From an uncultured Gemmatimonadota bacterium (GTDB lineage: Bacteria; Gemmatimonadota; Gemmatimonadetes; Gemmatimonadales; Gemmatimonadaceae): a DNA stretch of 5,166 nucleotides. Of this stretch, positions 1 through 5,166 are shown one piece after another (the first letter of the stretch is position 1; the number at the start of each line of letters is the position of its first letter). The stretch covers positions 1 to 5,166 of the forward strand of contig CAMPKM010000257.1 in NCBI GenBank assembly GCA_946887155.1. The letters run 5' to 3'. The position numbers and the translations under genes were made by a program. A model generated the notes under the pieces. That model was not told where the DNA came from and made no database searches. It was given only the letters and a program-made list of their open reading frames with translations.

Positions 1-2
1 TG

Positions 3-230
3 CCTGGGGCCCGCGGCGTCATGCGCCAGTGGGCGGACTTTGCGCGCCGCCGGCCCCAGGCAAGTCCCAGCCGCCTGCGCGCGTTGACGGGCGCCCCCTG
101 GGATCCGTCGATTGCCGCCGAGACGTTGCAGGAGATTCGCGACGCGATTCTCTGGAGCGCGCTCGAAGCGCGGAGCGACGTAGGCGATCGCGTCCCCGCT
201 CCATTTCGTTTACCAGCGCCTTCCTGTTAA
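3..230 (+). CDS. C-terminal end of an unidentified protein (partial, 5' end outside window)
   Basis: The frame is open from the left edge to a TAA at 228-230, giving 75 visible residues; the true start lies upstream. Coding is supported by codon composition: 56 of 75 third positions are G or C, and 50 of the first 60, as expected for this GC-rich genome. The visible part is rich in Arg, Ala and Pro. It has a probably helical stretch (AAETLQEIRDAILWSALEAR, residues 40-59 of the visible part) and ends in a Pro-rich tail, APFRLPAPSC. I see no catalytic motif, membrane segment or signal peptide, and I do not recognise the family. The last codons lose the GC bias, contain a rare TTA Leu codon and overlap the outer edge of the palindromic element at 221-472, so the stop codon may have been supplied by that repeat. 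An ATG at 21 lies in frame but is probably internal. Confidence 0.55.
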   Translation, partial: PGARGVMRQWADFARRRPQASPSRLRALTGAPWDPSIAAETLQEIRDAILWSALEARSDVGDRVPAPFRLPAPSC

Positions 231-247
231 CAGCGATTCTCGCTGTT
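229..247. repeat. 8-bp hairpin overlapping the upstream stop codon
   Basis: AACAGCGA (229-236) and TCGCTGTT (240-247) are perfect reverse complements around a TTC loop. The first two bases belong to the TAA stop of the upstream partial gene. There is no downstream T-tract, so calling it a terminator is uncertain. It forms the outer left part of the large palindrome. Confidence 0.6.
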
Positions 248-316
248 GCGTTCAGCGGCGATTTTCGCGGAACGGGCAGAACGCGGATGGCTCGGGGGAC
301 GCGGAGGGACACTGAT

Positions 317-382
317 CACGGGTGAAGCCGGGACGGGACTCAACTTCTGATTCGAGATCTGGCCGTCCCGGCTTCACCCGTG
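317..382. repeat. Perfect 20-bp inverted repeat, core stem of the palindromic element
   Basis: The left arm CACGGGTGAAGCCGGGACGG (317-336) is exactly reverse-complemented at 363-382, with a 26-base loop between. In RNA this would make a very stable GC-rich stem. No T-run follows on either side, so it is not a canonical intrinsic terminator. It could still block transcript decay or form a cruciform. What is seen is only the symmetry; any function is inferred. Confidence 0.85.
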
Positions 383-383
383 A

Positions 384-422
384 ATCTGTGTCCATCCAAG
401 TCATCCGTGCCCGTCCGTGTTC
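384..422. repeat. Four imperfect ~10-base tandem units (consensus near ATCCGTGTCC)
   Basis: Reading from 384, the sequence divides into ATCTGTGTCC, ATCCAAGTC, ATCCGTGCCC and GTCCGTGTTC: three 10-base units and one 9-base unit sharing an (A/G)TC(C/T)(G/A) start. They lie in the right arm of the palindrome; the left arm carries only a decayed version. The period is close to one helical turn, but the copies are few and imperfect. Confidence 0.5.
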
Positions 423-426
423 AGCT

Positions 427-450
427 GGTACCGCGAAAATCGCGGTTACC
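427..450. repeat. Hairpin in the right arm of the palindromic element
   Basis: GGTACCGCGA (427-436) pairs with TCGCGG-T-TACC (440-450) around an AAA loop, giving 10 base pairs with one bulged T. The matching site in the left arm (GCGATTTTCGC, 258-268) forms only a short stem. No T-run follows. Confidence 0.55.
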
Positions 451-468
451 GCGAATCGTAGGTAAAAA

Positions 469-486
469 GGAACCAAATGCGGTTCC
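469..486. repeat. Small 6-bp hairpin in the msrP leader region
   Basis: GGAACC (469-474) and GGTTCC (481-486) are perfect reverse complements with a six-base loop. It is followed by the 8-base palindrome AGATATCT at 491-498. Both lie just upstream of msrP and could be leader RNA structure or an operator-like site. No known motif is recognised in them, and short palindromes like these can occur by chance. Confidence 0.3.
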
Positions 487-533
487 CGGGAGATATCTTC
501 GGGTGCGGGGCTGATCCATGGCCCATCCAATCT

Positions 534-537
534 GGAG
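534..537 (+). promoter_or_regulatory. Ribosome binding site of msrP
   Basis: GGAG sits six bases before the ATG at 544. This supports that start over any downstream codon and keeps the whole Tat signal peptide. No confident -35/-10 pair for msrP was found in the repeat-rich leader. Confidence 0.55.
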
Positions 538-543
538 CCAGGA

Positions 544-1515
544 ATGCTGATTCGGATTACTCCAAAACACCCAATCGCTTCATCAGAGATCACCGACGAG
601 TCGGTGTACCGGAACCGCCGCGAATTCATCCGTGATGCCGGATTGCTTGGCGCCGCGGCGGCTGGACTTTCCAGGCCCGGTGTTGCGTCCGCGATGGAGC
701 GGCTGAGCGCGTCCAGTCAGCAGGGGCCTAAAGTCGGTGCGGTCACGATGGGCGAAAACCTCCGCAAGGACCTCTCCGACTGGGAAGACTACAGCACGTA
801 CAACAACTTCTACGAATTCGGGACCGCCAAGGATGATCCGGCGGTGAACGCGAAGAATTTTGTCACGAACCCGTGGAAGGTGAAGGTCGACGGCATGGTC
901 AAGAAGCCGGCCGACTACAACCTCGAAGACTTCATCAAGCCAAGCCGGATCGAGGACCGGATTTACCGTCATCGCTGCGTGGAAGCCTGGTCGATGGTCG
1001 TGGCCTGGCGCGGTTTCCCGATGTCGGACCTCATCAAGCGCGTCGAGCCGCTTCCGTCGGCGAAGTACATCGAGCTGACGACGCTGATGGATCCGAAGCA
1101 GATGCCCGGGCAGCGGTTTCCGGTGCTCGAGTGGCCATATGTCGAAGGATTGCGACTGGATGAAGCGATGCACCCGTTGGCGCTTTTCGTCACGGGCGCC
1201 TATGGGGTCGACCTGCTGAACCAGAATGGCGCGCCGCTGCGCCACGTGGTGCCGTGGAAGTACGGGTTCAAGGGATGCAAGTCGATCGTCCGGATCCGTT
1301 TCACGGACAAGGAACCGCGCACCGCGTGGAACCTGGCGGCGCCGCATGAATACGGGTTCTACGCCAACGTGAATCCCGATGTGGATCACCCGCGCTGGTC
1401 GCAGGGTCGCGAGCGCATTATCGGCGGCATCCGGAGCAAGGCGACACTGATGTTCAACGGGTATAACGAAGTCGCGAGCCTGTACCGCGGCATGGACCTG
1501 AAGCGTTTTTACTAG
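544..1515 (+). CDS. msrP: MsrP (YedY), periplasmic methionine sulfoxide reductase, molybdopterin catalytic subunit
   Basis: This 323-residue protein matches the MsrP/YedY family, which is close to 334 residues in E. coli. In that family a molybdopterin enzyme reduces methionine sulfoxide in oxidised periplasmic proteins, with electrons from MsrQ. The N-terminus is a Tat signal: twin arginines at 25-26 in NRREFIR, an Ala/Gly/Leu-rich stretch to about 42, and a likely ASA cleavage site at 48-50, so the enzyme is exported folded. The oxidoreductase molybdopterin-binding domain spans about residues 105-265. Cys145 in YRHRCVEAWSMVVAW is the expected molybdenum ligand. Other family stretches are WPYVEGLRLDEAM, QNGAPLRHVVPWKYGFKG, YGFYANVNPDVDHPRWSQ and the C-terminal LYRGMDLKRFY. 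The start at 544 has a good ribosome binding site, and the long segment before the arginines (SEITDESVY) resembles that of known MsrP proteins. msrQ follows after 22 bases. No truncation or missing key residue is seen. Confidence 0.96.
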   Translation: MLIRITPKHPIASSEITDESVYRNRREFIRDAGLLGAAAAGLSRPGVASAMERLSASSQQGPKVGAVTMGENLRKDLSDWEDYSTYNNFYEFGTAKDDPAVNAKNFVTNPWKVKVDGMVKKPADYNLEDFIKPSRIEDRIYRHRCVEAWSMVVAWRGFPMSDLIKRVEPLPSAKYIELTTLMDPKQMPGQRFPVLEWPYVEGLRLDEAMHPLALFVTGAYGVDLLNQNGAPLRHVVPWKYGFKGCKSIVRIRFTDKEPRTAWNLAAPHEYGFYANVNPDVDHPRWSQGRERIIGGIRSKATLMFNGYNEVASLYRGMDLKRFY

Positions 1516-1547
1516 AATCGGGAATCGGGGATAGGAATTGGGAATCG
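1515..1547. repeat. Degenerate GAATCGG tandem repeat at the msrP-msrQ junction
   Basis: Units GAATCGG, GAATCGGG, GATAG, GAATTGG and GAATCG follow one another from the last base of the msrP stop codon into the first codons of msrQ. The period is about 7-8 bases with one degenerate unit. Simple repeats of this word are familiar from intergenic DNA of several GC-rich bacteria. Here they fill the whole gap and probably provide both the purine-rich ribosome binding site and the TTG start of msrQ. Confidence 0.7.
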
Positions 1548-2212
1548 ACCAGCCTGCGCCGCGGGAGCGTCGTCGCCACTTCAAGGCTCCGGTGTGGGTT
1601 CGTTGGCCAGTCATCATCGTCAGCCTGCTTCCCGCGGCGTGGGTCGGGTTCGCGCTCTGGTCGGACCTGACTCGCAACACGCGCTACCTCGGCGCAAATC
1701 CCGTGAAGGAGATGGAGCACTTCATGGGCGAGTGGAACATCCGCTTCCTGGTGCTCACCCTGCTGGTGTCGCCGCTCATCAAGGTGACCGGGTGGGGATG
1801 GCTCATCCGTTATCGCCGTATCTTCGGGCTGATCGCCTTCCTCTACATCTTCCTCCATCTCACGATCTACTTCGTGCTGGACGTGGAGCTCGACTGGGCG
1901 CTCCTGGTCGAGGACGTGTCCGACCGATTGTACATCACGTTAGGCATGGCGGGGTTCCTGCTGCTCGTTCCGCTGGCGCTCACCTCCACCAAGGGATGGA
2001 TCAGGCGCATGGGGAACCGGCGGTGGAATGCACTGCACTGGCTGATCTTTCCGGCCGTGGTACTTGGGCTGGTGCATTACTACATGGCTGTGAAGCGCGA
2101 CATCCGGGAGCCGTTGTTCTACGCGATCATTTTCGGCGCGCTGTTCTGGTATCGCCTCCGTCAGCGCCGCGGCGCCAGGGTTGGTGGCGCCGACCTGCAG
2201 CGCGCGACGTAG
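1538..2212 (+). CDS. msrQ: MsrQ (YedZ), haem-binding membrane subunit of the MsrPQ system
   Basis: This 224-residue inner-membrane protein of the ferric-reductase-like transmembrane family is expected to carry b haem and pass electrons from the quinone pool or a flavin reductase to periplasmic MsrP. Hydrophobic segments lie near residues 24-41, 68-83, 95-114, 132-148, 167-182 and 193-206. His107 (FLHLTIYF), His167 (NALHWLIF) and His180 (GLVHYYMAVK) match the E. coli haem-ligand histidines 91, 151 and 164 with a constant offset of 16. Family stretches GANPVKEMEHFMGEW, IRYRRIFGL, RLYITLGM and LALTSTKGW are present. The start is taken as TTG at 1538, with GGGG at 1527-1530 or AGG at 1533-1535 as a weak ribosome binding site. 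A GTG at 1592 (codon 19) would also keep all membrane segments and is the main alternative. The gene lies 22 bases after msrP, so co-transcription is very likely. The Arg-rich ends are ordinary cytoplasmic tails. Confidence 0.94.
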   Translation: MGIDQPAPRERRRHFKAPVWVRWPVIIVSLLPAAWVGFALWSDLTRNTRYLGANPVKEMEHFMGEWNIRFLVLTLLVSPLIKVTGWGWLIRYRRIFGLIAFLYIFLHLTIYFVLDVELDWALLVEDVSDRLYITLGMAGFLLLVPLALTSTKGWIRRMGNRRWNALHWLIFPAVVLGLVHYYMAVKRDIREPLFYAIIFGALFWYRLRQRRGARVGGADLQRAT

Positions 2213-2230
2213 TGTCCGACGTGTCCCCGT

Positions 2231-2262
2231 CCGCTCCGGAGTCGTCCCGCTCAGGGAGTCGT
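2231..2262. repeat. Short imperfect direct repeat between msrQ and the methyltransferase
   Basis: CCGCTCCGGAGTCGT (2231-2245) is followed one base later by CCGCTCAGGGAGTCGT (2247-2262), differing by one substitution and one inserted base. The second copy runs into the GTG at 2261. It probably arose by local duplication; no regulatory role is evident. Confidence 0.4.
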
Positions 2263-3481
2263 GCGACTTCGCGTTCACACACAGCGACTCGGATCTCTGG
2301 AGGTTGAACTGCGGAGCAAATCCGGTGGCTCACTCACAACGGCCTTTGCGGTCGCCGCACCAGGTCTCGAAACGTTTGTTGCAGCGGAGCTGGAAGGGCT
2401 GCGCATACGTGGTGCAAATGTGCTCGACGGTGGCGTGGAATTCACAGCGACCCGGCGGCAGTTGTACGAGGCAAACCTTCAATTGCGAACCGCGAGCCGG
2501 GTTCTTGTTCGGCTGGCCCAATTCCGTGCACTGACGTTCGCCGAGCTCGAGAAACGTGCCCGCACGATTCCGTGGGAAACCGTTCTGGCGCCGGGGACAC
2601 CAGTCTCCCTCCGCGTCACCTGTCGCAAGTCCCGCCTGTACCACAGCGACGCCGTCGCTGAGCGAATCGCGCGCGATCTGGCCGCGCGCTTCGACTCCCG
2701 TGCTACGACGACCTCGGAGGAAGACGGCGAGCGCGTGAGCAACTCGCAGCTCATCGTCGTCCGCTTCGATCACGACCGATGCACCGTGAGCGCGGACTCA
2801 TCCGGCGCACACCTGCACCAGCGTGGGTATCGCACCAGCGTGACGCAGGCCCCCATGCGCGAGACGCTGGCGGCGGCATTGATTATCGCCAGTGGATGGG
2901 ATCGACGCAGTCCGCTTTACGATCCGTTTTGCGGATCAGGCACCATTCCCATCGAGGCGGCCATGATGGCGGCCGGAATCGCACCAGGCCGCTCGCGATC
3001 GTTCAGGTTCGAGGCGTGGCCGGGTTTTGACCGAAAGCTCTGGGACGAGTTGCGCGCCGAAGCCGCGAAGAGCGAAAGGCGTCAGTCGCTTCCTGCCATC
3101 AGCGGCTCAGACCGAAGCGCCGCGGCCATTCGCGCGTCGCGTGACAACGCCGAGCGGGCCGGCGTCGCGAACCTCGTCGAACTGGAAAAACTCGACGCAG
3201 AGGAGGCGGGATACGACCAGTCACATGGCTGGATCGTGTCGAACCCGCCTTACGGCGTCCGGCTCGGCGATTCCCGTGACGCTGCACGTCTGCTTTCGAG
3301 CTTTGGCGAGGTGCTGCACCAGCGATTCGCCGGCTGGCACGTAGGAATTCTGGCGCCTACTCAACTCGACCGTACACTCGGTTTCCGGCTGGAATCGCGG
3401 TCGAAAACGACGAATGGCGGTCTCCGAGTGCAGATCTTTACCGGAACGGTTCCTGTCAACCGTCCTGCGTCGGTCGGTTGA
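2261..3481 (+). CDS. THUMP-domain class I SAM-dependent RNA methyltransferase (RlmL N-terminal/YpsC-like)
   Basis: The protein is 406 residues from GTG 2261, or 390 from CTG 2309. It fits the family holding Bacillus YpsC and the N-terminal half of E. coli RlmL, which makes N2-methylguanosine in 23S rRNA; the exact target here is inferred. In order (numbered from 2261) there is a ferredoxin-like start (FAVAAPGLETFVAAELEGL, about 29-47), a THUMP RNA-binding region to about 195 ending in GAHLHQRGYR, then a Rossmann methyltransferase domain. The SAM loop is DPFCGSGTIPIEAA from 221, the acidic second-strand motif is GSDRSAAAIRASRDNAERAG from 282, and the catalytic NPPY is at 328-331 in SNPPYGVRLGD. 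The second methyltransferase half of RlmL is absent, and the length is normal for the single-domain family. The start is uncertain: GTG 2261 has AGGGAG only two bases upstream, while CTG 2309 has a well-placed GGAGGT. The gene lies 48 bases after msrQ and may share its transcript. Confidence 0.9.
   Translation: MRLRVHTQRLGSLEVELRSKSGGSLTTAFAVAAPGLETFVAAELEGLRIRGANVLDGGVEFTATRRQLYEANLQLRTASRVLVRLAQFRALTFAELEKRARTIPWETVLAPGTPVSLRVTCRKSRLYHSDAVAERIARDLAARFDSRATTTSEEDGERVSNSQLIVVRFDHDRCTVSADSSGAHLHQRGYRTSVTQAPMRETLAAALIIASGWDRRSPLYDPFCGSGTIPIEAAMMAAGIAPGRSRSFRFEAWPGFDRKLWDELRAEAAKSERRQSLPAISGSDRSAAAIRASRDNAERAGVANLVELEKLDAEEAGYDQSHGWIVSNPPYGVRLGDSRDAARLLSSFGEVLHQRFAGWHVGILAPTQLDRTLGFRLESRSKTTNGGLRVQIFTGTVPVNRPASVG
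2299..2304 (+). promoter_or_regulatory. Strong Shine-Dalgarno (GGAGGT) inside the annotated methyltransferase start region
   Basis: GGAGGT is the strongest ribosome binding site match I noticed in this window. It ends four bases before the in-frame CTG at 2309, an ideal distance. The TTG at 2304 overlaps the motif and is out of frame. No in-frame ATG, GTG or TTG lies between 2261 and the conserved domain, so this site points to a CTG start. Confidence 0.45.
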
Positions 3482-3494
3482 GCGGCGCGTGACG

Positions 3495-3510
3495 GCCAGC
3501 GCACGTTGGC
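3495..3510 (+). other. Hairpin after the methyltransferase gene (possible weak terminator)
   Basis: GCCAGC (3495-3500) pairs with GTTGGC (3505-3510) around a GCAC loop, six pairs including one G-T wobble. It lies 13 bases after the methyltransferase stop. No T-run follows, so intrinsic termination is doubtful. Its right arm overlaps the proposed -35 box of sucA. Confidence 0.3.
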
Positions 3511-3533
3511 TGTCCCGCACGTCCATGTAAATT
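3506..3533 (+). promoter_or_regulatory. Candidate sigma-70-type promoter of sucA
   Basis: TTGGCT (3506-3511) and TAAATT (3528-3533) are separated by 16 bases and each matches the housekeeping consensus at four of six positions. The -10 box ends seven bases before the sucA ATG, which would put the transcription start at or next to the A of the ATG. The AT-rich patch stands out in this GC-rich DNA. This is a prediction from sequence only. Confidence 0.45.
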
Positions 3534-3540
3534 GCATCAC

Positions 3541-5166
3541 ATGAGCGACCTTCCGATCATCGGCGTTTACAACGACGGTCACGTAGCCGAACTGTTCGAG
3601 CAATTCAGGCGCGATCCGGACTCGGTGGAGGAGTCCTGGCGCCAGTACTTCCGGTTTGCGGCACAACTCTCCGGCGGCGCACAGCCCGAGTCCGCGGCGG
3701 CCGCATCACCTGGCACGCCGGACGCGGCGACGCTACGGCGTGTGGCCGGGGCGGCGTCGCTGCTCGACGCCATCCGTATCTATGGCCATTTCGTGGTCTC
3801 GATCGACCCGTTAGGTAGCGCGCCGCCGGGGGCGGCCGAGCTGCAGCCGTCCTTCTACGGCATTACCGAAGAAGACCTGGCCCTGGTGCCCGCGGAGGCG
3901 CTGGGGTTCGAGAGCGGCACTGCGGCGGACGTCGCCGCGCGCCTGCGCTCGCTGTACCAGTCGAACCTGGGCTTCGAATACGAGCACCTCGGTAACGAGG
4001 CGGAGCGCCAGTGGTTCCGCCGGGTGATCGAGCAGGAAGGGCTCCGCCGGACGTTGTCGCCTGACGAGCAGCGTACCCTGCTGCGCCGGCTGACCGAAAT
4101 CGATGCCCTCGAGCGCTTCATCCACCGGAAGTACGTGAACGTGAAGCGGTTCTCCATCGAGGGAACCGACGCGCTGGTGCCGATGCTCGACATCGCCATT
4201 CACGATGCGGCATCAGGCGGTGCGCGCGAAGTCGTGATGGGCATGGCGCACCGGGGCCGTATCAACGTGCTCGCCCACATCCTCGGCAAGCCGTACGGCA
4301 CGATCTTCGACGAGTTCGACGGCAAGCACGCCGACATCGCCGATTCCGAAACCGGCGACGTGAAGTACCACCTCGGTTTCGAATCCGAACGTGTGTTCGA
4401 GGGCGGCCGTCGCGTTCGGCTTACGCTCGTGCCTAACCCGAGTCACCTCGAAGTCGTGAATCCGGTCCTCGAGGGTCTCGCCCGCGCCAAGCAGCGCGCG
4501 TACGGAAAGGCGTTCGGAGCGCCCGATGGCCGGGGAGCGTCGGTGCTGCCGATCCTGGTGCATGGTGACGCCGCGTTCCCCGGCGAAGGCGTGGTCGCCG
4601 AGACGTTCAACATGTCAGCACTCCGTGGATATGGCGTGGGCGGCACGTTGCACATCATCTGCAACAACCAGGTCGGGTTCACGACGAACCCGAGCGACGG
4701 CCGGTCGACGTACTACGCGTCCGACCTCGCCAAGGGCTTCGAGGTGCCGATCGTCCACGTCAATGCCGACGACGCCGAGGCGTGCATCGCGGCGGTACGG
4801 CTGGGCATCGCGTATCGCCACGAGTTCGGCAAGGACTTCCTGATCGACCTGGTTGGCTACCGCCGCTGGGGCCATAACGAGGGCGACGAGCCGGCATTCA
4901 CCCAGCCGACGCTCTACCAGGCCATCCGGGCGCATCCGACGCCGCGCAACGTGCTTGCCGCGCGGCTGGTTCGAGATGGTGTAATGACCGAGGAAGACGT
5001 GGCCGCCGCGGAATCGGCGATCATGGAGGGCCTGGAGTCGGCGTACTCCAACCGTGCAGCCACCGCGGAACACGTCGCCGCAACGCCGGCTCCGGCAGCC
5101 GTGCCGGTCGGTCCGACCGCGGTCCGGTCGGAGCTGCTGATCGCGCTCAACGAGCGATTGCTGGCC
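3541..5166 (+). CDS. sucA: SucA, 2-oxoglutarate dehydrogenase E1 component (partial, 3' end outside window)
   Basis: The frame runs open for 542 codons to the right edge. SucA is the thiamine-diphosphate E1 subunit that decarboxylates 2-oxoglutarate and passes the succinyl group to the E2 lipoyl arm in the TCA cycle, in the cytoplasm. Family proteins have about 900-950 residues, so roughly 40 percent is missing, including the transketolase-like pyrimidine-binding domain. Visible in order are the N-terminal E2-contact motif (NDGHVAELFEQFRRDPDSVE, 11-30), DPLG at 90-93, GMAHRGRINVL with His237, KYHLGF with His277, NPSHLE at 299-304, the thiamine-diphosphate motif from GDAAF (Asp343) to NNQVGFTTNP (Asn376), and YRRWGHNEGDEPAFTQP at 440-456. 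A Pro/Ala-rich linker lies near 515-527. His237 and His277 correspond to the E. coli active-site histidines. There is no fused E2-like domain as in actinobacterial OdhA. The ATG at 3541 lies just before the family N-terminus but has no Shine-Dalgarno; a TTG three codons upstream is less likely. Confidence 0.96.
   Translation, partial: MSDLPIIGVYNDGHVAELFEQFRRDPDSVEESWRQYFRFAAQLSGGAQPESAAAASPGTPDAATLRRVAGAASLLDAIRIYGHFVVSIDPLGSAPPGAAELQPSFYGITEEDLALVPAEALGFESGTAADVAARLRSLYQSNLGFEYEHLGNEAERQWFRRVIEQEGLRRTLSPDEQRTLLRRLTEIDALERFIHRKYVNVKRFSIEGTDALVPMLDIAIHDAASGGAREVVMGMAHRGRINVLAHILGKPYGTIFDEFDGKHADIADSETGDVKYHLGFESERVFEGGRRVRLTLVPNPSHLEVVNPVLEGLARAKQRAYGKAFGAPDGRGASVLPILVHGDAAFPGEGVVAETFNMSALRGYGVGGTLHIICNNQVGFTTNPSDGRSTYYASDLAKGFEVPIVHVNADDAEACIAAVRLGIAYRHEFGKDFLIDLVGYRRWGHNEGDEPAFTQPTLYQAIRAHPTPRNVLAARLVRDGVMTEEDVAAAESAIMEGLESAYSNRAATAEHVAATPAPAAVPVGPTAVRSELLIALNERLLA

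Larger units (their letters stand above)
221..472. repeat. Long imperfect palindromic intergenic element
   Basis: The two halves of this region are imperfect reverse complements of each other around a 26-base centre (337-362). The innermost 20 bp of each arm (317-336 and 363-382) match perfectly, and the T at 316 pairs with the A at 383. Matching then continues with mismatches and small gaps: GGACAC (307-312) faces GTGTCC (388-393), CGATTTTCGCGG (259-270) faces CCGCGAAAATCG (431-442), and TTCCT (221-225) faces AGGAA (468-472). Small hairpins lie in both outer parts. No convincing ORF fits; the minus-strand reading frame crossing it only reflects the palindrome. It resembles dispersed non-autonomous repeats of the MITE or large REP type, but I see no target-site duplication or transposase. 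It lies between the end of the upstream gene and msrP. Confidence 0.7.

Noticed and set aside
317..382. 20-bp stem read as an intrinsic terminator
   Set aside because: The loop is 26 bases and neither side carries a T-tract. The pairing extends far beyond a terminator stem.
384..422. CRISPR array
   Set aside because: The units are about 10 bases, contiguous and imperfect, with no spacers, no 25-40-base repeats and no cas genes nearby. The same applies to the 1515-1547 repeat.
252..629. 125-residue minus-strand frame across the region upstream of msrP
   Set aside because: It reads through the palindromic repeat and the msrP start. Its openness follows from the GC-rich repeat, and no domain is seen.
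477..635. 52-codon plus-strand frame starting at ATG 477, possible leader peptide for msrP
   Set aside because: It overlaps the first 30 codons of msrP in another frame, has no ribosome binding site and no attenuator-like codon runs.
583..1680. 365-residue minus-strand open frame opposite msrP
   Set aside because: It is the antisense shadow of msrP, whose protein matches its family along the whole length. The minus product is Arg/His-rich without any domain.
1594..2307. 237-residue plus-strand frame overlapping msrQ
   Set aside because: MsrQ in the other frame has all haem histidines and membrane segments. This frame gives a low-complexity Arg/His/Ala product typical of GC-rich shadows.
2261..3481. 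Naming the methyltransferase rlmL
   Set aside because: Only the THUMP plus first methyltransferase half of RlmL is present. Single-domain relatives such as YpsC have different or uncertain targets, so no symbol is assigned.
1..5166. tRNA, rRNA, riboswitch or insertion sequence with transposase
   Set aside because: No cloverleaf with a GTTCRA-type T-loop, no rRNA-like conserved stretch, no known aptamer and no transposase motif was found on either strand by eye.

Overview
The window is 5,166 bases of GC-rich bacterial chromosome. All recognisable genes lie on the + strand, and G or C dominates third codon positions. A Tat-exported periplasmic enzyme paired with its inner-membrane haem partner (MsrP and MsrQ) suggests a Gram-negative, didermic, respiring organism. 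The oxoglutarate dehydrogenase E1 starts directly with its own N-terminal motif and carries no fused E2-like domain, so it is not the actinobacterial type. Intergenic palindromes built on ATCCGTGTCC-like words, together with GAATCGG-type simple repeats, recall Gemmatimonadota, Acidobacteriota and similar soil phyla. That placement is an inference from general impression and is not proven here.

Layout. Positions 1-230 hold the C-terminal end of an unidentified gene that begins outside the window. Positions 231-543 hold no gene. They are mostly filled by a long imperfect palindrome (about 221-472) with a perfect 20-bp core stem, smaller hairpins and a decamer-like sub-repeat. msrP (544-1515) and msrQ (1538-2212) follow as a tight pair, separated by a GAATCGG-type simple repeat that contains the proposed TTG start of msrQ. 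A THUMP-domain RNA methyltransferase gene (2261-3481, or from 2309 if a CTG start is used) comes next. A 59-base gap with a hairpin and a promoter-like element leads into sucA (3541 to the right edge), the E1 subunit of 2-oxoglutarate dehydrogenase, cut off at about 540 of an expected 900 or more residues.

How the genes work together. MsrP reduces methionine sulfoxide in oxidised periplasmic proteins. MsrQ, a b-type haem membrane protein, passes electrons to it from the respiratory chain, so these two form one system. The methyltransferase (RNA modification) and SucA (TCA cycle) are housekeeping functions with no evident link to MsrPQ. The methyltransferase may be co-transcribed with msrPQ, while sucA appears to have its own promoter and may be translated from a leaderless mRNA.

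No undescribed multi-gene system is visible. The least ordinary parts are non-coding or concern start sites: the palindromic element upstream of msrP, the repeat that supplies the msrQ start, the probable CTG start of the methyltransferase, and the possible leaderless start of sucA.
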